Below the pieces are notes generated by a model that did not search any database, was not told where the DNA came from, and saw nothing but the letters and a program-made list of their open reading frames with translations. This document shows, piece by piece, positions 26,274-32,924 of a stretch of DNA of 64,000 nt. Source of the DNA: Hyphomicrobiales bacterium (GTDB lineage Bacteria > Pseudomonadota > Alphaproteobacteria > Rhizobiales > JAJFHR01); assembly GCA_021775475.1 (NCBI GenBank), contig JAJFHS010000018.1, positions 1 through 64,000 on the forward strand, given 5' to 3'. The position numbers and the translations under genes were made by a program. The first letter of the stretch is position 1; each line of letters starts with the position of its first letter.

Positions 26274-26948
26274 CTATCGTGCTGATAAGTGCTTGACGTT
26301 GCAGAGAAAATACGGAAATCTTGTTGGGTTTCTTGCCTTATTTATCTCAATCGCCTTAGGATACAAGTAAGTATCTGTTTTTATTCTAGAAATAAGATTA
26401 TCAAGTTTTTTTCTGTCAAATTTTACCGCGCCAATTTTCTTAAACGCGTCACTGTGTATAAATTTCCGCATTGCTTGTTTTGTCAATGGAATTGAGTTGA
26501 GGACACCAGCTCTTGATAAAGTTACCAAATAATGAATAGGTAATTCAGAAATAAATCCACTAAAATTAATTGAATTTATACTTGGAACGTCAAGTTCATC
26601 TATCCAGCCACGATATATCTTTTCAGAGATATTTAAGTTTTTGGGGTATGGATATCCAGCGGCGTCATGACAGTCTAACAATAGAGAATTCAAGTAGTGA
26701 TATTTGCTATTGCTAGATGTCGGATTTGACATGTGGTTTTTCAGATTGCGAATTTCAGAAGATATTTTTTCACCATGGTTGTGTGCGTTGACAACAATTA
26801 TTTCTGCGATCTGAAGCTTTGCAAATAAAGAGCGTTCTCTTAGCGGCATATCCAAAGTGCATTTAAACAATACACGTTGGTTTGCTTCCCATACCATTGC
26901 TGCTGCAACTCCCAGCGCATCGAAATTTTCTGGTTGATACCACTTCAC
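26274..26948 (-). CDS. Hypothetical protein of the Mu-like element
   Basis: A 224-residue protein I do not recognise. No signal peptide or membrane segment is visible. It is predicted mostly helical, with a conserved-looking N-terminal start MKWYQPENFDALGVAAAMVWEAN. The gene is distinctly AT-rich compared with the flanking host genes. It is last in the leftward operon, 18 bp after the Mu-type DNA-binding gene, and its stop is 43 bp from the L3-like site. The position corresponds to accessory or immunity-region cargo in Mu-like phages; defence, superinfection or helper-interference roles are open guesses. Confidence 0.6.
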   Translation of the reverse strand: MKWYQPENFDALGVAAAMVWEANQRVLFKCTLDMPLRERSLFAKLQIAEIIVVNAHNHGEKISSEIRNLKNHMSNPTSSNSKYHYLNSLLLDCHDAAGYPYPKNLNISEKIYRGWIDELDVPSINSINFSGFISELPIHYLVTLSRAGVLNSIPLTKQAMRKFIHSDAFKKIGAVKFDRKKLDNLISRIKTDTYLYPKAIEINKARNPTRFPYFLCNVKHLSAR

Positions 26949-26966
26949 GATATATCCATTCTTTCC

Positions 26967-27533
26967 CTAAACCAGCCCTAGTCTAATCAGGATATCGGCA
27001 GCTTCGTCAACGTCTGGTAGCGTTGCGCCTTGGGGAAGATGGTTTGGCAGGCTTGCCCAGGCGGTTGATAAGTTGCCTTGTGCTTCCCCTTTTAAAAGGC
27101 GCATGAGTGGTAGCACCCATGAAGGTGCTGCATTATCTGGCATGTTGATTTTTGGCAGGATCGGAGCTGGTTCCAGTTCTGGGAATTGTGGGGTTGGTTC
27201 TTCTCTTTGCGGTAAGTTCAGTAGCTGGCCTATGAGCGCGTCAAAGGCGCGTTCTGGCAGACTGCCAAAGTAGTAAGTATATCTGTGGCCTTTGGCCTTG
27301 CGGCGTAACCAGTGCTGTTTGGTGGCCTTGCGCGTGATACCAGATGCAGTGACCGGCAATCCCGGCAATCGCAACGAGGCTAACTCACTCGCCTCATACC
27401 ATTCCTTAATCTGCGATTTATCGTGTAGCACTCTGATGAGCAGGGCTTCAAGATATGTAATACGCCGTTTGACATATGCCCACTCATCGGCATCAATTTG
27501 AATTGAAAGGCCGAATTCCTTTGATCTGTCCAT
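26967..27533 (-). CDS. Mu-type HTH DNA-binding protein (repressor-like, no catalytic domain)
   Basis: A 188-residue protein. Residues about 44-100 (WYEASELASLRLPGLPVTASGITRKATKQHWLRRKAKGHRYTYYFGSLP) match the winged-helix domain shared by the N-terminus of MuA transposase and the Mu c repressor. After this comes a proline-rich linker and a helical tail, with no DDE core. In Mu, repressor and transposase compete for the same enhancer through this domain, so here it most likely acts as the repressor, or as a dominant competitor of a helper's transposase. Leftward orientation near the left end matches the position of Mu c. Confidence 0.72.
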   Translation of the reverse strand: MDRSKEFGLSIQIDADEWAYVKRRITYLEALLIRVLHDKSQIKEWYEASELASLRLPGLPVTASGITRKATKQHWLRRKAKGHRYTYYFGSLPERAFDALIGQLLNLPQREEPTPQFPELEPAPILPKINMPDNAAPSWVLPLMRLLKGEAQGNLSTAWASLPNHLPQGATLPDVDEAADILIRLGLV

Positions 27534-27593
27534 GGGGATTTTTCCGATACAAAACGGGCGCGGGTTTTATGCCGCGCCCTGTTACTCAAAATA

Positions 27594-28157
27594 CTAACCG
27601 TTCGCCGCCCGTGCTTTTTCTTCATCAGGACGCAAGGGGAGCTCTCCCTTTTCAGCAAGGCCAAACAGGACTTTTTCAATCTGAGCTTTTTTGAGGTTGA
27701 TCGCTTGGGCAATATCAGAGACCGAACTTCCCTCTTTATAGGATGCTGCGATTATATTTTCTCGGTCCTGACGGTTTTTCAAGGCCCGTGATATCTTCAT
27801 CACAGGTTTTTCACCCGCCTCCAGCTGTCCATGTTTAAAACCATCGGCCCATGCCCGTTGCATGTTCTCATTTCCCATGGCTTCATATGGCAAGCCTTGT
27901 TTCGACATATAGTCCTGAATGGTGGTTTTTTGGTTTTTCGACAGATCATCACTCGCAGTCGTAATGCAATGTTGGACGCTGTCTAGGATGTAGTTGAGAC
28001 CATTGACACCAGAATTCCGGGTGATCAAATTAAGATCTTCGCAACTGCCAATAAGGTTGGAAAGAGTTTCTATTACGGAGGCGGCAATATGCAATCCGTC
28101 ATGAGGATTATCACCATGATTAGGGTAGCCGAAATAGATTTTTGGATTATCAGTCAT
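27594..28157 (-). CDS. Hypothetical protein with C-terminal HTH, Mu-like element
   Basis: A 187-residue protein of unknown function. The N-terminal half (IYFGYPNHGDNPHDGLHIAASVIETLSNLI) is not recognised. Residues about 140-180 (NIIAASYKEGSSVSDIAQAINLKKAQIEKVLFGLAEKGELP) look like a helix-turn-helix, suggesting a regulator. It is the first gene of the leftward operon and lies opposite the structured RNA locus, an arrangement typical of a lysogeny control region. Confidence 0.6.
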   Translation of the reverse strand: MTDNPKIYFGYPNHGDNPHDGLHIAASVIETLSNLIGSCEDLNLITRNSGVNGLNYILDSVQHCITTASDDLSKNQKTTIQDYMSKQGLPYEAMGNENMQRAWADGFKHGQLEAGEKPVMKISRALKNRQDRENIIAASYKEGSSVSDIAQAINLKKAQIEKVLFGLAEKGELPLRPDEEKARAANG

Positions 28158-28635
28158 GTTAGTCTCCTATGGTTCTTTCTAAGGAACAACTTCGCGCATC
28201 ATGCACAAAGCCGGGAGTTAGAAACTGCCATAGGACAGCGCCAGAGCCTTTAGGCTTTCACCCTGGACATACGCTCCAGCCTCCCGGCCACATAAACATG
28301 TGGCGGCCCGAAAGCGGGCACAAAAAAACGCCGTTTGAATTGCTGTTTTACAATTCCGGTGGCGCATTCCACCTATGGTAGGGTTTCTAAGCCCAGATAC
28401 AAGATAACTCTATTCGCTGATTTGATCAAGTGAGTTCTAACAGGCTGTCACCGGCAGAGGGGGAAAGCCGGTAACAGCCCTTATGCATCTGGCAACAAGC
28501 GGTCTGTGCATCATTGAATACAAACCAGTTTGCAAGGTCCGGCAACATCGGAACACTTCCCCTTAAAAAATATTTAAAAAGGGGGGAAAGCTTCCTCTTG
28601 ACAAACGAGGGGACAGCCAAAGCGGAGACGTACTC
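28158..28635. promoter_or_regulatory. Control region between divergent operons of the Mu-like element
   Basis: A 478-bp gene-less stretch dense in structure. Besides the C4-like RNA it holds hairpins GCCACAT/ATGTGGC (28287-28304), GCCCG/CGGGC (28306-28319) and GAATTG/CAATTC (28337-28356), then the C4 target site, and an inverted repeat CTTCCCCTT/AAGGGGGGAAG near 28555-28590. TTGACA at 28598-28603 could be the -35 of the Mor-like gene. A 70-codon frame across 28169-28381 overlaps the RNA and is probably not a protein. Confidence 0.6.
28205..28290 (+). ncRNA. C4-like antisense RNA
   Basis: The segment resembles the phage P1/P7 C4 antisense RNA class. A closing stem pairs GCCGGGAG (28210-28217) with CTCCCGGC (28281-28288). 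The loop strand TTAGAAACTGCCATAGG (28218-28234) is followed by an inner hairpin around AGCCTTTAGGCT and the CTGGACATACGCT strand. The single-stranded part is complementary to a downstream site: TTAGAAA and CCATAGG pair with TTTCTAA (28384-28390) and CCTATGG (28372-28378). Pairing of a loop with a downstream target is how C4 stops expression of the distal gene. Assignment is from memory of the consensus; a covariance search would decide. Confidence 0.6.
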
Positions 28636-29064
28636 TTGAATATTGATGATGCAAACAAGGATTTGTTGGAAAAAGATGAAGATGACTGGACAATATTTGA
28701 CTGGATCAGATTTTTATGTGGCGCAGAAACGCTCCGCAAAATCCGCGAAGCTTACAGTGGTATTGAATTCAAAGTCCCGAACAAAACTGATTGCAACGGC
28801 GAAACATGGAAAGACCTTGTCAGATTACTGGGCGAAGAAGATGCCCGGTGTTTTGTTAAAAACTTTGGTGCGGAGGTGCTCTATATCGCCTTTGGCAAGG
28901 ACAGAAAAAAAGACCAGATCAAACAGCTTCTCATGCAGGGACAAAAGAACAGGGATATTGCCCGACACTGCAAAGTCTCTGAACGCTATGTCCGCATGGT
29001 CAAGAACAAAACCGGCACTATCACCTTACCACAAACACCAAATAGCCATTTGTCGCAATTCTAA
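28636..29064 (+). CDS. Mor/C-type late transcription activator
   Basis: A 142-residue protein of the Mu Mor family. The dimerisation core GETWKDLVRLLGEEDARCFVKNFGAEVLYIAFGKD is followed by a basic HTH (NRDIARHCKVSERYVRMVKN, residues about 107-126). In Mu, Mor is made from the middle promoter after replication starts and turns on late genes. Here it stands 107 bp before the capsid operon, so it probably drives that operon. It starts with TTG (GGAG 9-12 bases upstream). The C4-like RNA lies in its upstream DNA and may control it. Confidence 0.8.
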   Translation: MNIDDANKDLLEKDEDDWTIFDWIRFLCGAETLRKIREAYSGIEFKVPNKTDCNGETWKDLVRLLGEEDARCFVKNFGAEVLYIAFGKDRKKDQIKQLLMQGQKNRDIARHCKVSERYVRMVKNKTGTITLPQTPNSHLSQF

Positions 29065-29171
29065 CGGGGGTCTAACGGGGGTGTTTCAAATTTTCTGTGC
29101 CCTGATGCCTCAACTCAACAAAACCGCCTGTAACGCTCACTGAGCGCACACTGTTAAAAAGGATAATATTC

Positions 29172-30116
29172 ATGACACTTAACCCCGCTCAAGCCCGCAT
29201 CATTGATCCGGTACTTTCCAATCACGCACAAGGTTATAAACATGTGGACCGTGTGGGCAGTATTCTGTTCCCAACAGTTGAAGTAAACGCGCGCGGTGGC
29301 ACCATTATTGAGTTTGGGCGGGAGAGTTTCCGAAAATACAACGCCCGCCGTGCGCCGGGTGCGGATACGGAAATGATCCAGATTGGTCATGAAGGCAAGC
29401 CGTTTCACTTGGTGCAGGATGCTTTGAATTCCAGCGTACCCAGAGAAATAGCCAGTGATACCCAGGCGGTGCCGGGTATCGATATGGGAATGCGGGCCAT
29501 CAATACAGTTATGAATGCCCTGACACTGGCTCTGGAATGCGAACAGGCTGAAATTGCAATCAACCCGGACAGTTATATTGCCAATCACAAAACAACCTTG
29601 GCCGGTACCGAAGTATGGAGCGATCCACTCAGCAACCCGCAAGAGGTTGTAGAGAACGCCAAGGAAGTTGTTCGCCTGACAGCGGGAGTTGATCCCAACG
29701 TAATGGTTATTTCCAAGCTTGGTTTCAGGGCGCTTAAATATCATCCCAAAATTGTTGAACGCTTCAAATACACAACGGCTGACTCCATCACCACAACAAT
29801 GCTGGCCAACCTGTTTGATCTCGAGCTTGTCTCGGTCGGGAAATCTGTGGTTCTGTCATCCCCGGATGAAGATGCGGGTTTTGATGATGTTTGGGGCAAT
29901 GCAGCCATCCTTGCGTACAGTCCGCAAAATTCCAAAGGGTATGAGGAACCTTCATTCGGATATACCTACACATTGAACGGACACCCTTTTTCAGAAAAAC
30001 CTTATTGGGATGGGAATAAAAAATCTTGGATATATGGTGTTACCTATGAACGCCAACCGGTTTTAACCGGCATTTCATCCGGCTTTCTGTTCTCGAATGT
30101 AAGCAACCAGCCATGA
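29172..30116 (+). CDS. Phage major capsid protein
   Basis: A 314-residue HK97-fold-type head protein from Mu-like or related phages. N-terminal VDRVGSILFPTVEVNARGGTIIEFGRESF, central ALECEQAEIAINPDSYIANHKTTLAGTEVWSDPLSNP and C-terminal GYTYTLNGHPFSEKPYWDGNKKSWIYGVTYERQPV segments are characteristic of this capsid group. It is intact, with no stop codons or frameshifts. Its stop overlaps the start of the protease gene (ATGA). It is preceded by AAAAGGATAATATTC at the ribosome site. Confidence 0.85.
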   Translation: MTLNPAQARIIDPVLSNHAQGYKHVDRVGSILFPTVEVNARGGTIIEFGRESFRKYNARRAPGADTEMIQIGHEGKPFHLVQDALNSSVPREIASDTQAVPGIDMGMRAINTVMNALTLALECEQAEIAINPDSYIANHKTTLAGTEVWSDPLSNPQEVVENAKEVVRLTAGVDPNVMVISKLGFRALKYHPKIVERFKYTTADSITTTMLANLFDLELVSVGKSVVLSSPDEDAGFDDVWGNAAILAYSPQNSKGYEEPSFGYTYTLNGHPFSEKPYWDGNKKSWIYGVTYERQPVLTGISSGFLFSNVSNQP

Positions 30117-31015
30117 GTTCATCCAGAGACACAAGCCCCGGCACTTCTATTGAGCCAATCGAGATATTCCGGGTTGGCACACATACTGCCATGGGAGGAC
30201 AAACGGCCACGTATTCAGAAGAAATGTTGCAATCTTGTGTGGATGCTTATGATCCTCAAAAGCATGAAGCACCGATTGTGTTGGGCCATCCCGAACATAA
30301 TACACCCGCCTATGGTTGGGTTGAAAGTCTGAGTGTTCAAGGGGGAAGCCTTTTTGCCAAAGTCAAAGAGGTTGCCCAAGAGTTTTCCGAACTTGTGCAG
30401 GAAGGGCGTTTTAAGAAAATCTCACCGTCATTCTGGCCCAAAGGCAATAGGGGAAACCCGGTGCCAAGTTCGTTATATTTACGCCATGTCGGTTTTCTGG
30501 GTGCTGCTATCCCGGCTGTCAGGGGAATGAAGAATGCTGAATTCACCGACGATGGTGCGGGCCTTCTAACGTTTGGCGACGATGATTACTCAGGGTTTGC
30601 ACCACATGTTCAAGCCCTGCTGAAAGGAAATGAAAGCGAACAATTCCTTGAAAAGATGATTGGTCAAGGTCGGGTTTTGCCAGTGCATCAACAAGGTTTA
30701 CTTGCCTTCATGGGTTCGCTTTCAAATGACAATATTGTTTCCTTTGCCGATAGCAATGGTACGCTTCACAACGCTGGAAGTCTGCAATGGTTTAAAGACT
30801 ATATTGCCGAACAGCCACAAGTTGTTCAATTCGGTCAGCACCCAATGGATGATGACGACATTCCGCAAGAAACAAGCTTCAATGCACCAACCGGCTTCAA
30901 AGTCGATCCGGATGGCCTGGCTCTTCATTCACGAGCAACAAAGCTTGTTGATGAAAAAGAAATCTCATACAGCGATGCAGTGTTATTAGCTGCATCAGAA
31001 AAGGGAAGACACTAA
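30113..31015 (+). CDS. Mu gpI-like head maturation protease/scaffold
   Basis: A 300-residue capsid protease of the Mu I family. The N-terminal protease part has APIVLGHPEHNTPAYGWVESLSVQGGSLFAKV and later KKISPSFWP...SLYLRHVGFLGAAIPAVRGM, the family signature. The C-terminal half is less conserved and probably acts as scaffold. It is coupled to the capsid gene by a 4-base overlap and abuts the decoration gene. In Mu the protease is upstream of the capsid gene; here it is downstream. Confidence 0.85.
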   Translation: MSSSRDTSPGTSIEPIEIFRVGTHTAMGGQTATYSEEMLQSCVDAYDPQKHEAPIVLGHPEHNTPAYGWVESLSVQGGSLFAKVKEVAQEFSELVQEGRFKKISPSFWPKGNRGNPVPSSLYLRHVGFLGAAIPAVRGMKNAEFTDDGAGLLTFGDDDYSGFAPHVQALLKGNESEQFLEKMIGQGRVLPVHQQGLLAFMGSLSNDNIVSFADSNGTLHNAGSLQWFKDYIAEQPQVVQFGQHPMDDDDIPQETSFNAPTGFKVDPDGLALHSRATKLVDEKEISYSDAVLLAASEKGRH

Positions 31016-31351
31016 ATGCTTACATTGATTGAAACTCAAGTTATCACCGCTCAAGCCAGTGCAGACATAGCCCATTTGCAGATGGTTGGTTTTGACGGCG
31101 CACCCGCTGGTAACGATGGAAAAGTGTTCGGGGTTGCCAAGACGAAAGCCGTTACCGGAGATTATTTTCCGGTTATTACAATCGGTGTTGTCGAACTAAT
31201 CTCAGGCGGAGCAATTGCCATCGGCGATGACATTATCTCTGATGCTTCCGGCAAGCCCATTACAGCCGGTGTTGATCCAACCAATCCAAGTGGCACCGCA
31301 ATGACTGCTACCGCCGGTGCTGGTGAACCTGTTAAAGTCATATTCAGGTAA
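31016..31351 (+). CDS. Capsid decoration protein (DUF2190-like)
   Basis: A 111-residue beta-rich, Ala/Gly-rich protein matching the head decoration or cement proteins found beside capsid genes (VAKTKAVTGDYFPVITIGVVELISGGAIAIGDDIISDASGKPITAG). It would coat the capsid exterior and stabilise it. Its ATG follows the protease stop directly. Confidence 0.78.
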   Translation: MLTLIETQVITAQASADIAHLQMVGFDGAPAGNDGKVFGVAKTKAVTGDYFPVITIGVVELISGGAIAIGDDIISDASGKPITAGVDPTNPSGTAMTATAGAGEPVKVIFR

Positions 31352-31357
31352 GCTTCA

Positions 31358-31861
31358 ATGGCTCATGACAGCATCATTAAACACGCCGTTAGAAATGCTT
31401 ATGTTTATAACAAACAGCCGTTATCAAAAGCGGCTTCTAATGCGGGCATTCCAGAGGGTACAGCACGGCGCTGGAAGTCACTCGCAAAAGCCAGTGGTGA
31501 TGATTGGGACGAGGCCCGCCACAATATAGGTTCCGAACTGCAACAAAAGGCAGTTTCCGACTTTTTGGACCTGTTTTTGAAATTTCAGACTGAGATTATA
31601 AATGGTCTGATTAATAGTGACAAATCACCAGAAGAAAAAGCCGCAATCGCATCGCGCATATCAGATGGGTTTGTTAAAACCACAAAAGCCGGATCACGAT
31701 TTGACCCCGATCACATGATGCTCATAGCAACCCAAAGGGTGTTAAAGGAACTTGGAACCTTTATTACTCAATACAACCCTGATATGGCACCAATGTTCCT
31801 TGAAATCATAGAGCCGTTTGGTACCCATATGTTGAAGAAATCGGGTAATGGGAATACTTGA
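31358..31861 (+). CDS. DUF1804-family protein (Mu-like terminase small-subunit-like)
   Basis: A 167-residue protein with an N-terminal HTH (SIIKHAVRNAYVYNKQPLSKAASNAGIPEGTARRWKSLAKASGDDWDEARHN) diagnostic of DUF1804, found in Mu-like phages before the large terminase. The C-terminal half is helical. It probably recognises DNA for packaging. Here no large terminase follows: its stop is 126 bp from the right end. So packaging, if any, needs a partner ATPase from elsewhere. Confidence 0.75.
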   Translation: MAHDSIIKHAVRNAYVYNKQPLSKAASNAGIPEGTARRWKSLAKASGDDWDEARHNIGSELQQKAVSDFLDLFLKFQTEIINGLINSDKSPEEKAAIASRISDGFVKTTKAGSRFDPDHMMLIATQRVLKELGTFITQYNPDMAPMFLEIIEPFGTHMLKKSGNGNT

Positions 31862-31938
31862 CATTATTGTGCTTATGCTACCGCTTCGCATCAATGTTCG
31901 GTCACTGCGGTGTTATAGTACCGCAAATTCAATGATTT

Positions 31939-31987
31939 TTGTGCAAAAGGTAGCACATATTTGTGCAAAAGATCGCGCCTAGCTACA
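31939..31987. repeat. Right terminal inverted repeat with transposase sites R1-R2
   Basis: The 35-bp block 31939-31973 mirrors 25960-25994 at 33 of 35 positions, and 14 bp further the element ends in CTACA. Both blocks sit at the same distance from their termini. It contains two GTGCAAAAG words in direct orientation with GCACATATT between. Confidence 0.88.
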
Positions 31988-31992
31988 TGTAA
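31988..31992. repeat. Target-site duplication TGTAA, right copy
   Basis: Direct repeat of 25941-25945, immediately outside the right end. Confidence 0.9.
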
Positions 31993-32060
31993 AAATGAAA
32001 ACGCTGGTCCATTTCCACCATAACATCTACAGGCCTGAAAACAAAAAAGAGAGATACAGT

Positions 32061-32137
32061 TGGTGATCCCGACAGGATTCGAACCTGTGACCCCAAGATT
32101 AGGAATCTTGTGCTCTATCCTACTGAGCTACGGGACC
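32061..32137 (-). tRNA. tRNA-Arg(CCT)
   Basis: A complete tRNA with encoded CCA. The acceptor stem pairs GGTCCCG with CGGGATC. The anticodon arm CAAGA-TTCCTAA-TCTTG gives CCT, reading AGG. It lies 69 bp beyond the Mu-like element's right duplication. There is no copy of its 3' end elsewhere nearby, so it is a neighbour and not the integration site. Confidence 0.97.
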
Positions 32138-32205
32138 GTGGGTGTGGTTTATCAGATGGGTACGGGTCAGGCTATCTCAAACTGGGTCGATTGTGAATTC
32201 AGTGT

Positions 32206-32829
32206 TTAATCAATTTTTCTGTGGTGGAACTGTTTTGTCGAATTTACGTTAGGCAGGGGAGTGTCGGGGACAGGGACATTGAGGAATTTGCACAGAGGTG
32301 TCCAGCCTTGAGTGATTTCATAGACTAACAAACGCTCAGGTGAAATAGTGTTGATGACGGCCTCATTATGGGCGCGATAGGTATTGAGAGCATGATCGCG
32401 ATCTCCTGGTCGCCCACCAAAAACCTGGTTGAGGACGATTTCGTGCGCCATGTCCAGACGGTCGCGGCGAATGCCCGGCTCCTGAAGATGGTGGTCGCGC
32501 ATCACCGGGTATATGGTTTTGTAAAAACTGTTGAGCCAGCTTTCCTCGGGCCGCATTGTATGCAGCACTTTTGCTTGTGGATAGCGGCTGGTTAATTCGC
32601 GCCAGAACCGTGCTGACGGCCAGTCGACGCAGGAGCTGTAATCAGCAAATACCTCATCCCAATCAGGCAGATTGCCCGATGCAGCTGCTTGCCAGAAGGG
32701 TAACTGATCCGAGTTATCACGGATCTCAAACATATGGTGGCAAGGGCCAAATCCGAGTTGCTCCAGTGCCAGCTTGAGGGAATTGGTGCCGGTTCTGCCA
32801 AATCCTGTGCCAATAACTTTTAAGGGCAT
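32206..32829 (-). CDS. P-loop sulfotransferase family protein
   Basis: A 207-residue protein with the PAPS/P-loop-like start KVIGTGFGRTGTNSLKLALEQLGFGPCHHM and the later 3'-phosphate-like strand AKVLHTMRPEESWLNSFYKTIYP. This matches the sulfotransferase family group common in proteobacteria and eukaryotes, whose substrates are mostly unknown. ATG 32829 is well placed. It is a single gene between tRNA-Arg and the FecR-domain gene. Confidence 0.82.
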   Translation of the reverse strand: MPLKVIGTGFGRTGTNSLKLALEQLGFGPCHHMFEIRDNSDQLPFWQAAASGNLPDWDEVFADYSSCVDWPSARFWRELTSRYPQAKVLHTMRPEESWLNSFYKTIYPVMRDHHLQEPGIRRDRLDMAHEIVLNQVFGGRPGDRDHALNTYRAHNEAVINTISPERLLVYEITQGWTPLCKFLNVPVPDTPLPNVNSTKQFHHRKID

Positions 32830-32924
32830 GTGATGGTCTTTCAGGTTTCTATTCCCAACCCTTATCGGTGGAGCTTCAAATAAGGGGCTCTTTGCTTAAG
32901 AAGTTGACGGTATTAATTAAAAAC

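Larger units (their letters stand above)
25946..31987. mobile_element. Mu-like transposable element, 6,042 bp, capsid genes but no transposase
   Basis: The borders are set by sequence alone: TGTAG at the left, CTACA at the right, TGTAA target duplications outside, and inverted 35-bp repeats exactly 14 bp inside both ends (33/35 identical). Leftward genes 26274-28157 encode two unknown proteins and a Mu-type DNA-binding protein; a structured RNA locus and rightward genes 28636-31861 encode a Mor-type activator and four head genes. No DDE transposase, MuB, large terminase, portal, tail or lysis gene is present. It must therefore move, if at all, with enzymes supplied elsewhere. It may be a satellite of a Mu-like phage or a deletion derivative. 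Confidence 0.92.

Noticed and set aside
28169-28381. A 70-residue reading frame across the structured RNA
   Set aside because: It overlaps the whole C4-like fold, including its hairpins and target site, and the peptide composition follows the RNA structure; no ribosome site of note.
25946-32137. Prophage or satellite integrated at the 3' end of tRNA-Arg(CCT)
   Set aside because: The element ends 69 bp before the tRNA, there is no integrase, and no duplicate of the tRNA 3' end exists at the left. The TGTAA duplication and Mu-type ends explain the borders better.
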